Shown: positions 9,012 through 19,421, numbered from the stretch's first letter. The stretch: DNA of 64,000 nucleotides from Nocardioides pinisoli (GCF_024199985.1 NZ_JANARS010000005.1:388509-452508), one strand, 5' to 3'. A program made the numbers and translations. Notes: generated by a model not told the origin, from the letters alone.

Positions 9012-10175
9012 ATGGACACCTTCCCCCTCGTGCTGACCCTGGCGGCCGTGCTCGCCGTCGGGCTCGGCCTCGGTGCCGTGATCGGCGTGCTGTGGGCACG
9101 CAGCCGCCCGGCCGACGACCCGGCGATCGCCGCGCTCCAGCAGCGCGTCGCCGACCACGCCGTCGTCCGCGACGGCCTCGAGCGGCTGCAGGACCAGCTG
9201 AGCGACCTGGCCCACGACCGCACCGCCTGGCAGGCGCAGCTCCACCAACAGGTGACCGACGTACGCCACTCCACCGACGTGCTGCGGCACGAGACCCACA
9301 CCCTCGCGACCGCGCTGCGCAAGCCGCAGGTCCGCGGGCAGTGGGGCGAGCTGCACCTGCGTCGGACCGTCGAGCTGGCCGGGCTCGTCGACCACTGCGA
9401 CTTCGCCGAGCAGACGCGCCTCGACGACGGACGGCTGCGCCCCGACCTCGTCGTCACCCTCGCCGGCGGGCGCACCATCGCGGTCGACGCCAAGGCGCCC
9501 CTCGCCGCCTTCCTCGACCTCACCGGGGCCGACGACGCCGCCGAGCACGAGCGGGCGCTCACCCGGCTGGGCGAGCACGTGCGCAAGCACGTCAGCGACC
9601 TCGGGTCGCGGCGCTACTGGGAGGCGCTGTCCGGGACGCCGGAGTTCGTCGTGCTGTTCCTCCCCGGCGAGGCGATCCTCCAGGCCGCGCTGCAGGCCGT
9701 GCCCGACCTCGTCGAGCAGGCCGCGACCCGCAACGTCGTCCTGGCCACCCCGTCGACGCTCATCGCGCTGCTGCGCACGGTCGCCCAGGGGTGGCAGCAC
9801 GAGGTGCTCAACGCCCAGGCGCAGGAGGTGCAGCGGCTCGGCCAGGAGCTCCACGCCCGGCTGGGCTCGATGGCCGGGCACCTCGACAAGGTCGGCCGCT
9901 CCCTCAACGCGAGCGTCGTCGCCTACAACCAGGCGATGGGATCGCTCGAGGGGCGGGTGCTGGTGTCCGCTCGCCGCTTCGCCGAGCTCGGCGTCACCAA
10001 CGACCGCCTCGAGGGCCCCCGCCAGGTCGAGACCGTGGCCCGCTCGGCGGCCGCCCCCGAGCTCGAGGTCCTCGACGACGTCCCGGGCGCCACGGGCGAC
10101 CCGACGCTCGACGAGCTCCTCGACGAGCACCCCGGCACGGGGCCGGTCACGGCGCGCCGCGCCCAGGGCGCCTGA
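9012..10175 (+). CDS. rmuC: DNA recombination protein RmuC
   Basis: 387 residues. One N-terminal transmembrane helix (about 5-28), a coiled coil (about 35-100), then the RmuC nuclease-like core with VRGQWGELHLRRTVELAGLVDHCDF, a PDLVVTL...VDAKAPLAAFLDL segment containing the putative catalytic D and K of a restriction-endonuclease-like fold, and SRRYWEALSGTPEFVVLFLPGEA. RmuC limits DNA rearrangements at inverted repeats. Hexamer CATGCT ends six bases before the ATG. Followed 22 bases later by a small membrane protein gene, which has its own promoter-like hexamer. Confidence 0.93.
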   Translation: MDTFPLVLTLAAVLAVGLGLGAVIGVLWARSRPADDPAIAALQQRVADHAVVRDGLERLQDQLSDLAHDRTAWQAQLHQQVTDVRHSTDVLRHETHTLATALRKPQVRGQWGELHLRRTVELAGLVDHCDFAEQTRLDDGRLRPDLVVTLAGGRTIAVDAKAPLAAFLDLTGADDAAEHERALTRLGEHVRKHVSDLGSRRYWEALSGTPEFVVLFLPGEAILQAALQAVPDLVEQAATRNVVLATPSTLIALLRTVAQGWQHEVLNAQAQEVQRLGQELHARLGSMAGHLDKVGRSLNASVVAYNQAMGSLEGRVLVSARRFAELGVTNDRLEGPRQVETVARSAAAPELEVLDDVPGATGDPTLDELLDEHPGTGPVTARRAQGA

Positions 10176-10184
10176 GATCGGTCC

Positions 10185-10190
10185 TAGGTT
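10185..10190 (+). promoter_or_regulatory. -10 element for the DUF6542-like membrane protein gene
   Basis: TAGGTT, seven bases before the GTG at 10198. It decides between that GTG and an upstream TTG at 10189, which overlaps the hexamer itself. Confidence 0.5.
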
Positions 10191-10197
10191 GAGCCTC

Positions 10198-10638
10198 GTG
10201 ACACGGACCGGTGCGTTCGGGCAGGCCGGGCAGGAGCCGGGCCGCCAGGTCGTGCTGCTGGGAGTGGCCCTCACCCTCACGGCCGTCGCGGTCGACGTGC
10301 TGCTCGTCGGCAGCCTCACGCTGTTCTTCGACCTCTGCTTCATGGCGCTCTGCCTGGGTCTGGCGGCGCTCGTGCGACGGCAGGACTTCTACCTGGTCGC
10401 GCTGCTGCCGCCGGTCCTGATGGTGGCGGTGTTCGCCTTCGTCTCCCTCGTGGCCCGTGACGCGATCGCCGACCCCCGCGACAGCGTCCTACAGGCCGTC
10501 GTCTCCGGCGTCGCCACCCACGGCATCGCCCTGTTCGTCGGCTACGCCCTGTGCCTGGGCTGGCTCGCCTGGCGCCTGCACCGCAAGGGCGACCTGGTCT
10601 CCGAGCTCGAGCACGAGCTGGGCCAGCCTGCCCGCTGA
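10198..10638 (+). CDS. Small membrane protein (DUF6542-like)
   Basis: 146 residues with four predicted membrane segments: VVLLGVALTLTAVAVDVLLVG, LFFDLCFMALCLGLAALV, FYLVALLPPVLMVAVFAFVSL and IALFVGYALCLGWLAWRL. It ends in a short charged tail. The arrangement fits the actinobacterial DUF6542 family, of unknown function. The GTG start at 10198 is chosen over TTG 10189 because of the TAGGTT hexamer. Confidence 0.75.
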   Translation: MTRTGAFGQAGQEPGRQVVLLGVALTLTAVAVDVLLVGSLTLFFDLCFMALCLGLAALVRRQDFYLVALLPPVLMVAVFAFVSLVARDAIADPRDSVLQAVVSGVATHGIALFVGYALCLGWLAWRLHRKGDLVSELEHELGQPAR

Positions 10639-10717
10639 CCCGGTCCGGTCCACCTCGCTGCAACCTGTTGCTGGGCCCGGCACGTATCCACACTGACAGT
10701 GGAGGCCGGGAGGTGAC

Positions 10718-11266
10718 ATGGCACGACGGGACGACACCGAGTTCGCTGCCTTCGCCGCGGCGTGCGCTCCCGGCCTGCGCCGGACGGCGTACCTCATGTG
10801 CGGCGACTGGGACCGGGCCGCCGACGTCGTCCAGGAGGCCTTCATCCGCGTGTACCTGGCGTGGCCGCGCCTCGACCCGGAGCGGGATGTCCGCGCCTAT
10901 GCCCGCCGTACGGCGGTGCGGGTCGCCATCGACCAGAGCCGCAAGGGCTCCTCCCGGGAGGTTCCCACCCTCCGTCTCGGCGAGCGCCCCGCCACCGACC
11001 CCACCGACGGGGTGGCCGACCGCGCGCTGCTCATGGCCGCGCTCGCCGACCTGCCCCCGCGGCAGCGGGCCTGCGTGGTGCTGCGCTACTACGAGGACCT
11101 CAGTGTGGAGACGGTGGCCGAGGTGCTCGGCTGTCGCACGGGCACGGTGAAGAGCCAGACGGCACGAGGGCTGGCCGCCCTGCGGGTGGCCTACGCCCGG
11201 CACGGGGGCGAGCTGGCCGACCCCGAACCGGCCGCTCGCACCCACGCCGAGGGGGTCATGCCGTGA
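10718..11266 (+). CDS. RNA polymerase ECF sigma factor, SigE family
   Basis: 182 residues. Region 2 (about 10-75: ACAPGLRRTAYLMCGDWDRAADVVQEAFIRVYLAWPRL) and region 4 (about 105-160: ALADLPPRQRACVVLRYYEDLSVETVAEVLGCRTGTVKSQTARGLAALR) are complete. There is no SnoaL-type C-terminal domain. A near-perfect Shine-Dalgarno GGGAGGTGA stands just before the ATG, unlike most neighbours, so this mRNA has a real leader. The stop overlaps the GTG of the next gene (GTGA), the standard arrangement of an ECF sigma factor and its membrane anti-sigma partner. Confidence 0.92.
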   Translation: MARRDDTEFAAFAAACAPGLRRTAYLMCGDWDRAADVVQEAFIRVYLAWPRLDPERDVRAYARRTAVRVAIDQSRKGSSREVPTLRLGERPATDPTDGVADRALLMAALADLPPRQRACVVLRYYEDLSVETVAEVLGCRTGTVKSQTARGLAALRVAYARHGGELADPEPAARTHAEGVMP

Positions 11267-12522
11267 GCGCCGACCTGCGGACTGCCCTGCGAGACGCCTT
11301 GGCCGACGAGCCCGCCTTCAGCGTGGACGCGGCCGCGATCGCGGATGCCGGCGGTCGCCGCGCACGTCGGCGTACCGGGTTGGCGGTCGCGGCGGCCGCG
11401 CTGTCGACCACGGCAGTGCTCGCGGCTGTCGCCGTGCTCTCCCGCCCCGCCGACCCGGACCCCGCTCCCGCGCCCACCGAGGTCGTCCACCTCGGCCTCG
11501 ACAGCGCGGACGAGGCACGCCTCGACGTCATTGCCTCCACTCGCACCACGTGGAGGGACGACGGCAGCGACGAGTTCTTCCGGCACGACCGCCTCGAGGG
11601 CCTGACCGCCGACGGGCTGGTCCTTCGCAACCGTCGGACCGGTCCCAGCGTCGGCGCGCTCCTGGGGTTGCTGGACCCACGCACCGGGACGACGGACTGG
11701 CTGCCCGACCCGCCCGCCAACCTCTACGGCATGCAGCCGCTGGCCCTCGACGTCGACCGCTTGGTGCTCGGCGTCGGGCAGGGCAACGGTCACTCCGTGC
11801 TGGTCTTCGATCGCGCCGCACGTCAGTGGCGCCGTGAGGTGGTGGAGGTCCCCTACGGGCTCGAGGTGCACGTGCCACCCCGCCTCGAGCTGCACGAGGA
11901 CCGGGTATACGTCGGCAGCATCATGGAAGGCAACCCCGGTCCGATGCGCTGGTGGTCGGCGCCCGTGCCGGACGGCGGCCCGGCCGACCCGGAGCCCGAC
12001 CTGGAAGGCGCCGCCGCCACGTGGGGTTCCGGCATGCGGCTGACCGCCCACCCGGACGGACGGGTGGTCCTCACGCGCGCCGAGGGGTCGACCGTCGTGG
12101 CAGAGGACCTTCCTGCCGGCTGCGAGCGACCCACGGACTTCCCGGACGCGGCGCCCGACGTCGTCCTGGCCGGCGATGTCCCCGTCGTGACCTTCCCCTG
12201 CGAGGGGAGCCAGGTCACGATGGTCTACCGCCCGGGCGAGGTGCCCGTGGCCATCCGCGGGGTCTCAGCCCTCGCTGGCGACGACGGGCACGTGGTGCTT
12301 GCAACTGCCCGCACGTTCTTGGGTGCGCTGATGATCGAGCCGGGCACCCCGGCACGCACCTACCTCCTCGACCTCGATGACCTCAGCCTGGGCCGCGTCG
12401 GCATGGGGCCGCACGAGGTCGACGTCGCCCTCGCTGCGGGAATGCTGCTGTGGAACGAACCCGGCCCGGGCGACAGCAAGGACGCCTACGACGTCGTCTG
12501 GAAGGTCGCGAGGCTGGACTGA
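11263..12522 (+). CDS. Membrane-anchored partner of the SigE-type sigma factor (putative anti-sigma)
   Basis: 419 residues from GTG 11263. A short cytoplasmic N-terminus (LRTALRDALADEPAFSVDAAAI) precedes an Arg-rich stop-transfer segment and one transmembrane helix (about 39-60). The remaining ~355 residues would be outside the membrane and look beta-rich, with repeated strand-turn units, possibly a propeller. No zinc-finger anti-sigma motif (HxxxCxxC) is visible, so the anti-sigma role is inferred from overlap with the sigma gene and topology. No family assigned with confidence. Confidence 0.7.
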   Translation: MSADLRTALRDALADEPAFSVDAAAIADAGGRRARRRTGLAVAAAALSTTAVLAAVAVLSRPADPDPAPAPTEVVHLGLDSADEARLDVIASTRTTWRDDGSDEFFRHDRLEGLTADGLVLRNRRTGPSVGALLGLLDPRTGTTDWLPDPPANLYGMQPLALDVDRLVLGVGQGNGHSVLVFDRAARQWRREVVEVPYGLEVHVPPRLELHEDRVYVGSIMEGNPGPMRWWSAPVPDGGPADPEPDLEGAAATWGSGMRLTAHPDGRVVLTRAEGSTVVAEDLPAGCERPTDFPDAAPDVVLAGDVPVVTFPCEGSQVTMVYRPGEVPVAIRGVSALAGDDGHVVLATARTFLGALMIEPGTPARTYLLDLDDLSLGRVGMGPHEVDVALAAGMLLWNEPGPGDSKDAYDVVWKVARLD

Positions 12523-12529
12523 CCGGTGG

Positions 12530-13153
12530 TCAGGCCTCGAAGCGCGACGGGTCGCCCGCCCCGCGGCGTACGACGACGGGCTCGGTGTCGGACCAGTCGA
12601 TCACCGTCGTGGGCTCGGCGGTCACCTCACCCGACTCGACCACGATGTCGACGACGTGGTCCAGGTCCTCCTTGATCTCCCAGCCCATCGTCCGCGCCTC
12701 GGTCTCACCGGGGAGGATGAGGGTGCTGGTGAGGATGGGCTCGCCGAGCTCCTCGAGCAGGGCGCAGACCAGCGTGTGGTCGGGGATGCGGACGCCGACA
12801 GTGCGCTTCTTCGGGTGCATCAGCCGTTTGGGCACCTCGCCCGTCGCGGGGAGGATGAAGGTGTAGGGACCGGGGGTCGCGGCCTTGATCGCCCGGAACG
12901 CGCTGTTGTCGACGTGGACGAACTGCCCGAGCTGGGAGAAGTCCTTGCACATCAGGGTGAAGTGGTGACGGTCGTCGAGGTCGCGGATCTTCAGGATCCG
13001 GTCGCGCCCGTCGCGGTTGCCGAGCCGGGCCCCGAGGGCGTAGCCGGAGTCGGTCGGATAGGCGATGAGCTGGTCGGCGCGCAGGGCCTCGACGACCTGG
13101 GTGACGAGTCGCGGCTGCGGGTTGTCGGGGTGGATGTCGAGGTAGCGCGCCAT
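12530..13153 (-). CDS. L-threonylcarbamoyladenylate synthase-type protein (Sua5/YciO/YrdC family)
   Basis: 207 residues from ATG 13153. YrdC fold with the lysine/arginine phosphate-binding motifs LIAYPTDSGYALGARLGN, KIRDLDDRHHFTLMC and PGPYTFILPAT, then KKRTVGVRIPDH. Length and the D-L-D-D-R-H-H-F segment match YciO (206 residues in E. coli) better than TsaC/Sua5, so a role in the tRNA t6A modification is possible but not assured. It begins 11 bases after the ispH stop, so the two are probably one transcript. Confidence 0.85.
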   Translation of the reverse strand: MARYLDIHPDNPQPRLVTQVVEALRADQLIAYPTDSGYALGARLGNRDGRDRILKIRDLDDRHHFTLMCKDFSQLGQFVHVDNSAFRAIKAATPGPYTFILPATGEVPKRLMHPKKRTVGVRIPDHTLVCALLEELGEPILTSTLILPGETEARTMGWEIKEDLDHVVDIVVESGEVTAEPTTVIDWSDTEPVVVRRGAGDPSRFEA

Positions 13154-13164
13154 CGTGGTGCCCG

Positions 13165-14163
13165 TCAGGCCTTCTGCGCCGCGCGGAGGTCGCGTCGCAG
13201 CTCGGGCGGCAGCGCGAAGATCAGCGACTCCTCGGCTGAGTGCACGGCGCGCGCGTCGGGGAAGCCGCGCTCGGAGAGGAAGGAGAGCACGCCCTCGACG
13301 AGGTCCTCGGGCACCGAGGCGCCGGAGGTGACGGACACGGTCTCGACACCGTCGAGCCAGGCCTCGTCGATCTCCGTGTGGTCGTCGACGAGGTAGGACG
13401 CCTTGGCGCCGGCCTCGAGGGCCACCTCGACGAGCCGCACCGAGTTGGAGGAGTTGCGGGAGCCGACGACGATCACCAGGTCGGCGGCCGCGGAGATCTC
13501 CTTGATCGCGAGCTGGCGGTTCTGCGTGGCGTAGCAGATGTCGTCGCTCGGCGGGTCGAGCAGCAGCGGGAACTTCTCCCGGATCGCCGCGACCGTCTCG
13601 AGGGTCTCGTCGACGCTCAGCGTCGTCTGGGAGAGCCAAGCCACCTTGGCGGGGTCGCGGACCTCGATGCCGGCGACGTCCGCGGGGCTCTCGACGAGCT
13701 GGATGTGCTCGGGCGCCTCACCCGCCGTGCCCTCGACCTCCTCGTGCCCGGCGTGCCCGATGAGCAGGATGTCGTAGTCGTCGGAGGCGAACCGCCGGGC
13801 CTCGTGGTGGACCTTCGTCACCAGCGGGCAGGTGGCGTCGATCGTCTTCAGGCCGCGCTCGGCCGCCTGCGCGTGGACGGCCGGCGAGACGCCGTGGGCG
13901 GAGAAGACCACGGTCCGTCCCTCGGGGACCTCGTCGAGCTCCTCGACGAAGATCGCGCCGCGCGACTCGAGGTTGGCCACGACGTGCTTGTTGTGCACGA
14001 TCTGTTTGCGGACGTAGACGGGCGCTCCGTAGAGGTCGAGCGCCTTCTCGACCGTGATCACGGCCCGGTCCACGCCGGCGCAGTAGCCGCGGGGGGCGGC
14101 GAGCAGCACGTTCTTCGCGGTCTCGGGGTCGAGGACGGGAGGAAGGCCGAGGTCGGTGCTCAT
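13165..14163 (-). CDS. ispH: 4-hydroxy-3-methylbut-2-enyl diphosphate reductase
   Basis: 332 residues. It catalyses the last step of the MEP isoprenoid pathway, making IPP and DMAPP with a [4Fe-4S] cluster. The three cluster cysteines are visible in [25 protein letters not shown] and [11 protein letters not shown]. Other conserved parts are [17 protein letters not shown] and [13 protein letters not shown] 14163 follows TAGACT by seven bases (leaderless). Divergent from xseA with only 47 bases between starts, so the two promoters nearly abut. Confidence 0.96.
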   Translation of the reverse strand: MSTDLGLPPVLDPETAKNVLLAAPRGYCAGVDRAVITVEKALDLYGAPVYVRKQIVHNKHVVANLESRGAIFVEELDEVPEGRTVVFSAHGVSPAVHAQAAERGLKTIDATCPLVTKVHHEARRFASDDYDILLIGHAGHEEVEGTAGEAPEHIQLVESPADVAGIEVRDPAKVAWLSQTTLSVDETLETVAAIREKFPLLLDPPSDDICYATQNRQLAIKEISAAADLVIVVGSRNSSNSVRLVEVALEAGAKASYLVDDHTEIDEAWLDGVETVSVTSGASVPEDLVEGVLSFLSERGFPDARAVHSAEESLIFALPPELRRDLRAAQKA

Positions 14164-14170
14164 GGGGGCG

Positions 14171-14176
14171 AGTCTA
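14171..14176 (-). promoter_or_regulatory. -10 element for ispH (leaderless)
   Basis: TAGACT on the minus strand, seven bases upstream of ATG 14163. It lies within the 47-base divergent region shared with xseA. Confidence 0.55.
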
Positions 14177-14198
14177 CGGGCGTGTCCGCGGCCTCCCC

Positions 14199-14204
14199 TA
14201 TCCT
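14199..14204 (+). promoter_or_regulatory. -10 element for xseA (leaderless)
   Basis: TATCCT, six bases before the GTG start of xseA at 14211. Its -35 region would overlap the ispH -10. Confidence 0.55.
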
Positions 14205-14210
14205 CGCCGC

Positions 14211-15464
14211 GTGCCCTCACTCCGCGACGCCACGGCTGAGTCGCCGGCCCCGGTCCGGGCCGTCGCCAACGCCGTCGCGCAGTGGATCGACAAGCTGGGC
14301 GGCGTCTGGGTCGAGGGCCAGATCGCCCAGGTCAACCGGCGCCCGGGCATGCAGACCGTGTTCATGACGCTGCGCGACACCGTGGCCGACATCTCGGTCA
14401 CGCTGACCTGTCCCCGGTCGCTCGTCGACTCGATGAACCCGCCCCTCGTCGAGGGCGCCAGCGTCGTCGTGCACGCGCGGCCCAGCTTCTACGCCAACCG
14501 GGGGTCGTTCTCCCTGGCCGCGCGCGAGATCCGGATGGTCGGCATCGGCGAGCTGCTCGCCCGCCTCGAGCGGCGCCGGCAGCTCCTCGCCGCCGAGGGG
14601 CTCTTCGCCGCCGAGCTCAAGCGCGACCTGCCGTTCCTCCCCGCCCGGGTCGGCCTGGTGACCGCTCCCAACAGCGCCGCCGAGCGGGACGTCCGCGAAA
14701 ATGCGCTGCGACGCTGGCCGGCTGTGCAGTTCGAGGTCGCCTACGCCGCCATGCAGGGCACGCGCTCCGCCGCCGAGGTGATGGAGGCGCTCGACCGGCT
14801 CGAGCGCCACGCCGAGGTCGACGTGGTCGTGGTCGCACGCGGCGGCGGCTCGATCGAGGACCTGCTGCCGTTCTCCGACGAGGCGCTGATCCGGGCCGTG
14901 CACCGGATGCGTACGCCCGTGGTGTCCGCGATCGGCCACGAGCCCGACCAGCCGCTGCTCGACCTCGTCGCCGACGTCCGGGCCTCGACCCCCACCGACG
15001 CCGCCAAGCTGGTCGTCCCCGACATGGCCGAGGAGGTCCAGGGCGTCACGTGGGCGCGCGACCGGCTGCGCCAGGTGGTCACGCAGCGCATCGCGCGCGA
15101 GCAGGAGTGGCTGGCCCAGGTGCGCTCACGCCCGGCCATGGCCGACCCGCGCAACCTGCTCACCGCCCGCTCCGACGAGGTCGACGACCTGCTCGCCCGC
15201 GCCCGACGCACCCTCTCCCACCGCCTCGACCGGGCGAGCGACGACATCGGCCACCAGCGCGCGCGGGCCCAGGCCCTCTCGCCGCTCGCCACCCTGCAGC
15301 GGGGCTACGCCGTGCTCCAGGACGCCGACGGCCACGTCGTCACGTCCGTCGCGCAGGCCGCGGTCGGCGCCGCGGTCTCCGTCCGAATCGCCGACGGACG
15401 CATCCACGCCACGACAGACCGCATCGAAGCAGCCACCCTGGTCGAGGAGGACCCCGATGAGTGA
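14211..15464 (+). CDS. xseA: Exodeoxyribonuclease VII large subunit
   Basis: 417 residues. N-terminal OB fold (about 15-115: [28 protein letters not shown]) and catalytic domain with [37 protein letters not shown] and [30 protein letters not shown] long helical C-terminal part follows, then [16 protein letters not shown]. It degrades single-stranded DNA in complex with XseB, encoded next with an 8-base overlap. GTG start supported by TATCCT. Confidence 0.96.
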   Translation: MPSLRDATAESPAPVRAVANAVAQWIDKLGGVWVEGQIAQVNRRPGMQTVFMTLRDTVADISVTLTCPRSLVDSMNPPLVEGASVVVHARPSFYANRGSFSLAAREIRMVGIGELLARLERRRQLLAAEGLFAAELKRDLPFLPARVGLVTAPNSAAERDVRENALRRWPAVQFEVAYAAMQGTRSAAEVMEALDRLERHAEVDVVVVARGGGSIEDLLPFSDEALIRAVHRMRTPVVSAIGHEPDQPLLDLVADVRASTPTDAAKLVVPDMAEEVQGVTWARDRLRQVVTQRIAREQEWLAQVRSRPAMADPRNLLTARSDEVDDLLARARRTLSHRLDRASDDIGHQRARAQALSPLATLQRGYAVLQDADGHVVTSVAQAAVGAAVSVRIADGRIHATTDRIEAATLVEEDPDE

Positions 15465-15666
15465 CGCCACCCCCGAGCAGCCGAGCTATGAAGAGGCTCG
15501 CGAGGAGCTCATCGAGGTGGTCCGCACCCTCGAGGCCGGCGGGACGACCCTCGAGGAGTCACTCGCGCTCTGGGAGCGCGGCGAGGCGCTCGCCAAGATC
15601 TGCCAGCAGTGGCTCGACGGCGCCCGCAAGCGCCTCGACGAGGCCATCGGCACCGACGACGACTGA
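15457..15666 (+). CDS. xseB: Exodeoxyribonuclease VII small subunit
   Basis: 69 residues, normal length. [51 protein letters not shown] is the complete XseB helical hairpin. Overlaps the end of xseA by 8 bases, implying translational coupling and fixed stoichiometry. Confidence 0.95.
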   Translation: MSDATPEQPSYEEAREELIEVVRTLEAGGTTLEESLALWERGEALAKICQQWLDGARKRLDEAIGTDDD

Positions 15667-15689
15667 TTGTCTGGCTCGGACCTAGGCGG

Positions 15690-15825
15690 AGCGGTGCGCC
15701 ACGCGGGTTCCGCCGCTTGAGAACCCGCCTCGGCCACCGCTCGTACGCCGACACGCCGCGGCGCGCCGACCAGCGGTGCGCCACGCGGGTTCCGCCGCTT
15801 GAGAACCCGCCTCGGCCACCGCTCG
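15690..15825. repeat. Duplicated 54-bp palindromic intergenic repeat (REP-like)
   Basis: Two identical 54-base copies, 15690-15743 and 15772-15825, are separated by 28 bases between convergent xseB and the DUF4245 gene. Each copy folds on itself: outer arms AGCGGTG/CACCGCT, a 6x6 internal loop, inner arms GCGGGTTC/GAACCCGC and a 10-base loop. The exact duplication plus dyad symmetry resembles REP/BIME elements. Each could also act as a bidirectional terminator. Confidence 0.75.
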
Positions 15826-15844
15826 ACGGTGCGGACCGGACGTC

Positions 15845-16387
15845 TCAGCGGGTGAGCAGGCCGAGGTAGACCTCGATGTCCTCGGCCGGGGCGGAGCCGT
15901 AGACCAGGAGCGCCTCGTCACCGAGCTCGGTGGAGTAGCCGACGTCGCCGCCCTCGTCGGACCAGGTCTGCCAGGTGTCGGCGATGTCGGAGTCGACCGT
16001 GACGTCGTCACCGGCGACGGCCTCCTCGTCGACGTAGAGCTCGACGAGGTCGGAGACCGAGGTGTCCTGCTGCCGGATGCCGACGAAGCGGCCCTCGTCG
16101 GTGAGCACGCCGAGGCTCCAGCGCGGGTCGTCGCCCGCGGCCAGCTCGGTGCTGGTGGCGGTCCACCCCGCCGGCAGCTCGCGCGGGTGGACGACGGCGA
16201 GGTCCGCCTGCTGCGCCAGCTCGACGCGCGCCTGCCAGTCCACCGCCTCCGGCTCGGTCTCCACGTCGGTGCGCCAGAGCCCGCGCCACGCCACGAAGGC
16301 CAGCACGGCGACGACCGTGACGATGAGGGCTCCGGTCATCCCGCTGAACGAGCGCGTGTAACGGCTCGGCTGTCCCTGCCCACTCAC
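15845..16387 (-). CDS. DUF4245 domain-containing membrane protein
   Basis: 180 residues from GTG 16387. The frame extends upstream to 16444, but GGGAGG sits eight bases before 16387. One transmembrane helix (about 18-38: GALIVTVVAVLAFVAWRGLW) and an extracytoplasmic domain with LPAGWTATSTE, RFVGIRQQD and ADTWQTWSDEGGDVGYSTELGDEALLVYG match the actinobacterial DUF4245 family. Function unknown. The xse-DUF4245 neighbourhood is common in related genomes (established pattern, not a functional link). Confidence 0.85.
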   Translation of the reverse strand: MSGQGQPSRYTRSFSGMTGALIVTVVAVLAFVAWRGLWRTDVETEPEAVDWQARVELAQQADLAVVHPRELPAGWTATSTELAAGDDPRWSLGVLTDEGRFVGIRQQDTSVSDLVELYVDEEAVAGDDVTVDSDIADTWQTWSDEGGDVGYSTELGDEALLVYGSAPAEDIEVYLGLLTR

Positions 16388-16481
16388 GGGACCATCCTCC
16401 CAGTCGGCCCCTGAGCACCCCGCGGCCGGGTACGGCAACCGCATGCGCGGTGGAAGCGCGATGAATCAGCCGCACGTGCGG

Positions 16482-16487
16482 CATACT
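16482..16487 (+). promoter_or_regulatory. -10 element for the HTH-TOBE/modABC operon
   Basis: CATACT, six bases before GTG 16494. This hexamer is the reason for choosing that GTG over ATG 16461 or ATG 16443. Confidence 0.5.
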
Positions 16488-16493
16488 CCACGG

Positions 16494-16901
16494 GTGGTCA
16501 CCTACCGAGTCGCGGAGGCAGCCGAGATCCTGGCGGTCAGCGACGACACCGTACGCCGCTGGGTGGACGCCGGCCGCCTGCCCTCGCGCCGCGACGGTGG
16601 CCGCACGACGGTGGACGGTCGCGACCTGGCCGAGCTCGCCGAGCACCTCGCGGAGTCGGGCGAGCTCGCGGAGCGCGACCGCACCCGCGCGGGCACCGTG
16701 AGCGCGCGCAACCGGATGAGCGGGATCGTCACGCGGGTCAAGCGCGACCCGGTGATGGCGCAGGTCGAGATGATCTGCGGCCCCTACCGGGTGGTGTCGC
16801 TGATGAGCACCGACGCCGCCGACGAGCTCGGCCTCGAGCCCGGCGTGCGCGCGATCGCCAGCGTGAAGTCGACCAACGTCGTCGTGGAGGTGCCCCAGTG
16901 A
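16494..16901 (+). CDS. HTH-TOBE molybdate-binding regulator
   Basis: 135 residues from GTG 16494. The N-terminus is an excisionase/MerR-type winged helix (TYRVAEAAEILAVSDDTVRRWVDAGRLPSRRDGGRTTVDG). The C-terminus (about 70-135) is a single TOBE/Mop domain (SARNRMSGIVTRVKRDPVMAQVEMICGPYRVVSLMSTDAADELGLEPGVRAIASVKSTNVVVEV), which binds molybdate or tungstate. It overlaps modA by four bases and is thus first gene of the molybdate operon. Likely role: molybdate-responsive control of modABC, or intracellular molybdate binding. Confidence 0.9.
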   Translation: MVTYRVAEAAEILAVSDDTVRRWVDAGRLPSRRDGGRTTVDGRDLAELAEHLAESGELAERDRTRAGTVSARNRMSGIVTRVKRDPVMAQVEMICGPYRVVSLMSTDAADELGLEPGVRAIASVKSTNVVVEVPQ

Positions 16902-17656
16902 GAGGCGCAGTGAGCGGCTCACGGGTGAGGCGGCTGGCCGTCCTGGCCCTGCTGCTCCCCCTCACCGCCTGTGGGGACGGGGCCGCAGGCGGCGACGACG
17001 AGCTGACCGTCCTGGCCGCCGCGTCGCTCACCGACGTCTTCGAGGAGCTCGCCACACCGTTCGAGGAGGAGCACGACGTCGACGTCGTCCTCTCCTTCGG
17101 CTCGAGCACCGACCTCGCCGAGCAGGTCGCCGACGGCGCCCCCGGCGACGTGCTGGCCACCGCCGACGAGGCGTCGATGCAGCTGGCCGAGGACGCCGGC
17201 GTGACCGGCGAGGTCGAGACCTTCGCGACCAACGTCCTCACGATCGTCGTACCACCGGGCAACCCGGCCGGCGTCGAGTCGCTCGACGACCTGGGCGACG
17301 CCACGTGGGTGCGCTGCGCCGACGAGGTGCCGTGCGGCAAGGTCGCCACCGCGGTGCTCGACGCCGCCGGCGTCAGGGCGGAGCCGGTGAGCCTCGAGGA
17401 GGACGTCCGCGCCACCCTCGACAAGGTGGTCTCGGGCGAGGTCGACGCCGGCCTGGTCTACGCGACCGACGCGGTCGCGGCGGCCGACGACGTCGACGCC
17501 GTGGAGATCCCCGGCGCGGAGGCCGCCCCCACCTCCTACCTCGCCGCGACGCTGGAGCAGTCCGGGGACCCCGAGCTCGCCGCCGCGTGGGTCGCGTGGG
17601 TCACCTCGGACGAGGGGCAGGCGATCCTCGACGATGCCGGGTTCGGCAGCCCGTGA
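16898..17656 (+). CDS. modA: Molybdate ABC transporter substrate-binding lipoprotein
   Basis: 252 residues from GTG 16898 (overlaps the previous stop). Signal sequence with lipobox LTAC, cysteine about residue 26. The mature part starts ELTVLAAASLTDVFEELATPFE and continues LSFGSSTDLAEQV, PGDVLATAD and DAGLVYATDAVAA, all typical of ModA. It captures molybdate outside the membrane and hands it to ModB. GTGA overlap with modB follows. Confidence 0.95.
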   Translation: MRGAVSGSRVRRLAVLALLLPLTACGDGAAGGDDELTVLAAASLTDVFEELATPFEEEHDVDVVLSFGSSTDLAEQVADGAPGDVLATADEASMQLAEDAGVTGEVETFATNVLTIVVPPGNPAGVESLDDLGDATWVRCADEVPCGKVATAVLDAAGVRAEPVSLEEDVRATLDKVVSGEVDAGLVYATDAVAAADDVDAVEIPGAEAAPTSYLAATLEQSGDPELAAAWVAWVTSDEGQAILDDAGFGSP

Positions 17657-18440
17657 GGGACCGCCTCGGCCGGCCGCCGGCGCTCCTCGTCGTGCCCGCC
17701 GCCGTCGCCACGCTCCTCCTCGTCGTCCCGCTCGTGGCGATGGTCGCGAGCACCGACTGGCAGGCGCTGCCGGGTCACCTGACCTCGCAGACCGCGGTCG
17801 ACGCCCTGCGCATCTCGCTGCTCACCTCGACCGTCGCCATCGCGATCTGCCTGCTCCTCGGGCTCCCCCTCGCCTGGCTGCTCGCGCGGGTCCACTTCCG
17901 CGGACGCGGTGCCGTGCGCGCGCTGGTCACGGTGCCGCTGGTGCTGCCGCCGGTCGTCGCCGGCGTCGCGCTGCGCAGCGCCTTCGGACGCACCGGCGTC
18001 ATCGGCGAGCCCCTGCTCGAGCTGACCGGCTTCGCCTTCCCCTTCACGACCTACGGCGTCGTGCTCGCGCACGTCTTCGTCTCGATGCCGTTCGTGGTGA
18101 TCTCCATCGAGGGCGCGTTCCGCTCGGCCGACCCCAGGTTCGACGAGGCGGCCGCGACCCTCGGCGCGACGAGGTGGACGACCTTCCGCCGCGTCACGGT
18201 GCCGCTGGCCCTGCCCGGCGTGGTCGCCGGGACCGTCCTCGGGTGGGCCCGCTCGTTCGGCGAGTTCGGCGCCACCATCACCTTCAACGGCAACTACCCC
18301 GGCACCACCCAGACGATGCCGACGCTGATCTACGTCACCCGGCAGTCCGACCAGGACGCCGCCCTCTCGCTGAGCCTGGTGATGCTGCTGGTCTCGATCG
18401 GCGTCCTCGTCGCGCTGCGCGACCGCTGGCTGGGTACGCC

Positions 18441-18444
<4 letters not shown>
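17653..18444 (+). CDS. modB: Molybdate ABC transporter permease
   Basis: 263 residues from GTG 17653. Six or so membrane helices and the EAA loop DEAAATLGATRWTTFRRVTVPLALPGVVAG, with RSFGEFGATITFNGNYPGTTQTMPTLIY as the ModB-specific ending. Forms the membrane channel of the molybdate importer. ATGA overlap with modC. Confidence 0.95.
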
Positions 18445-19421
<977 letters not shown>

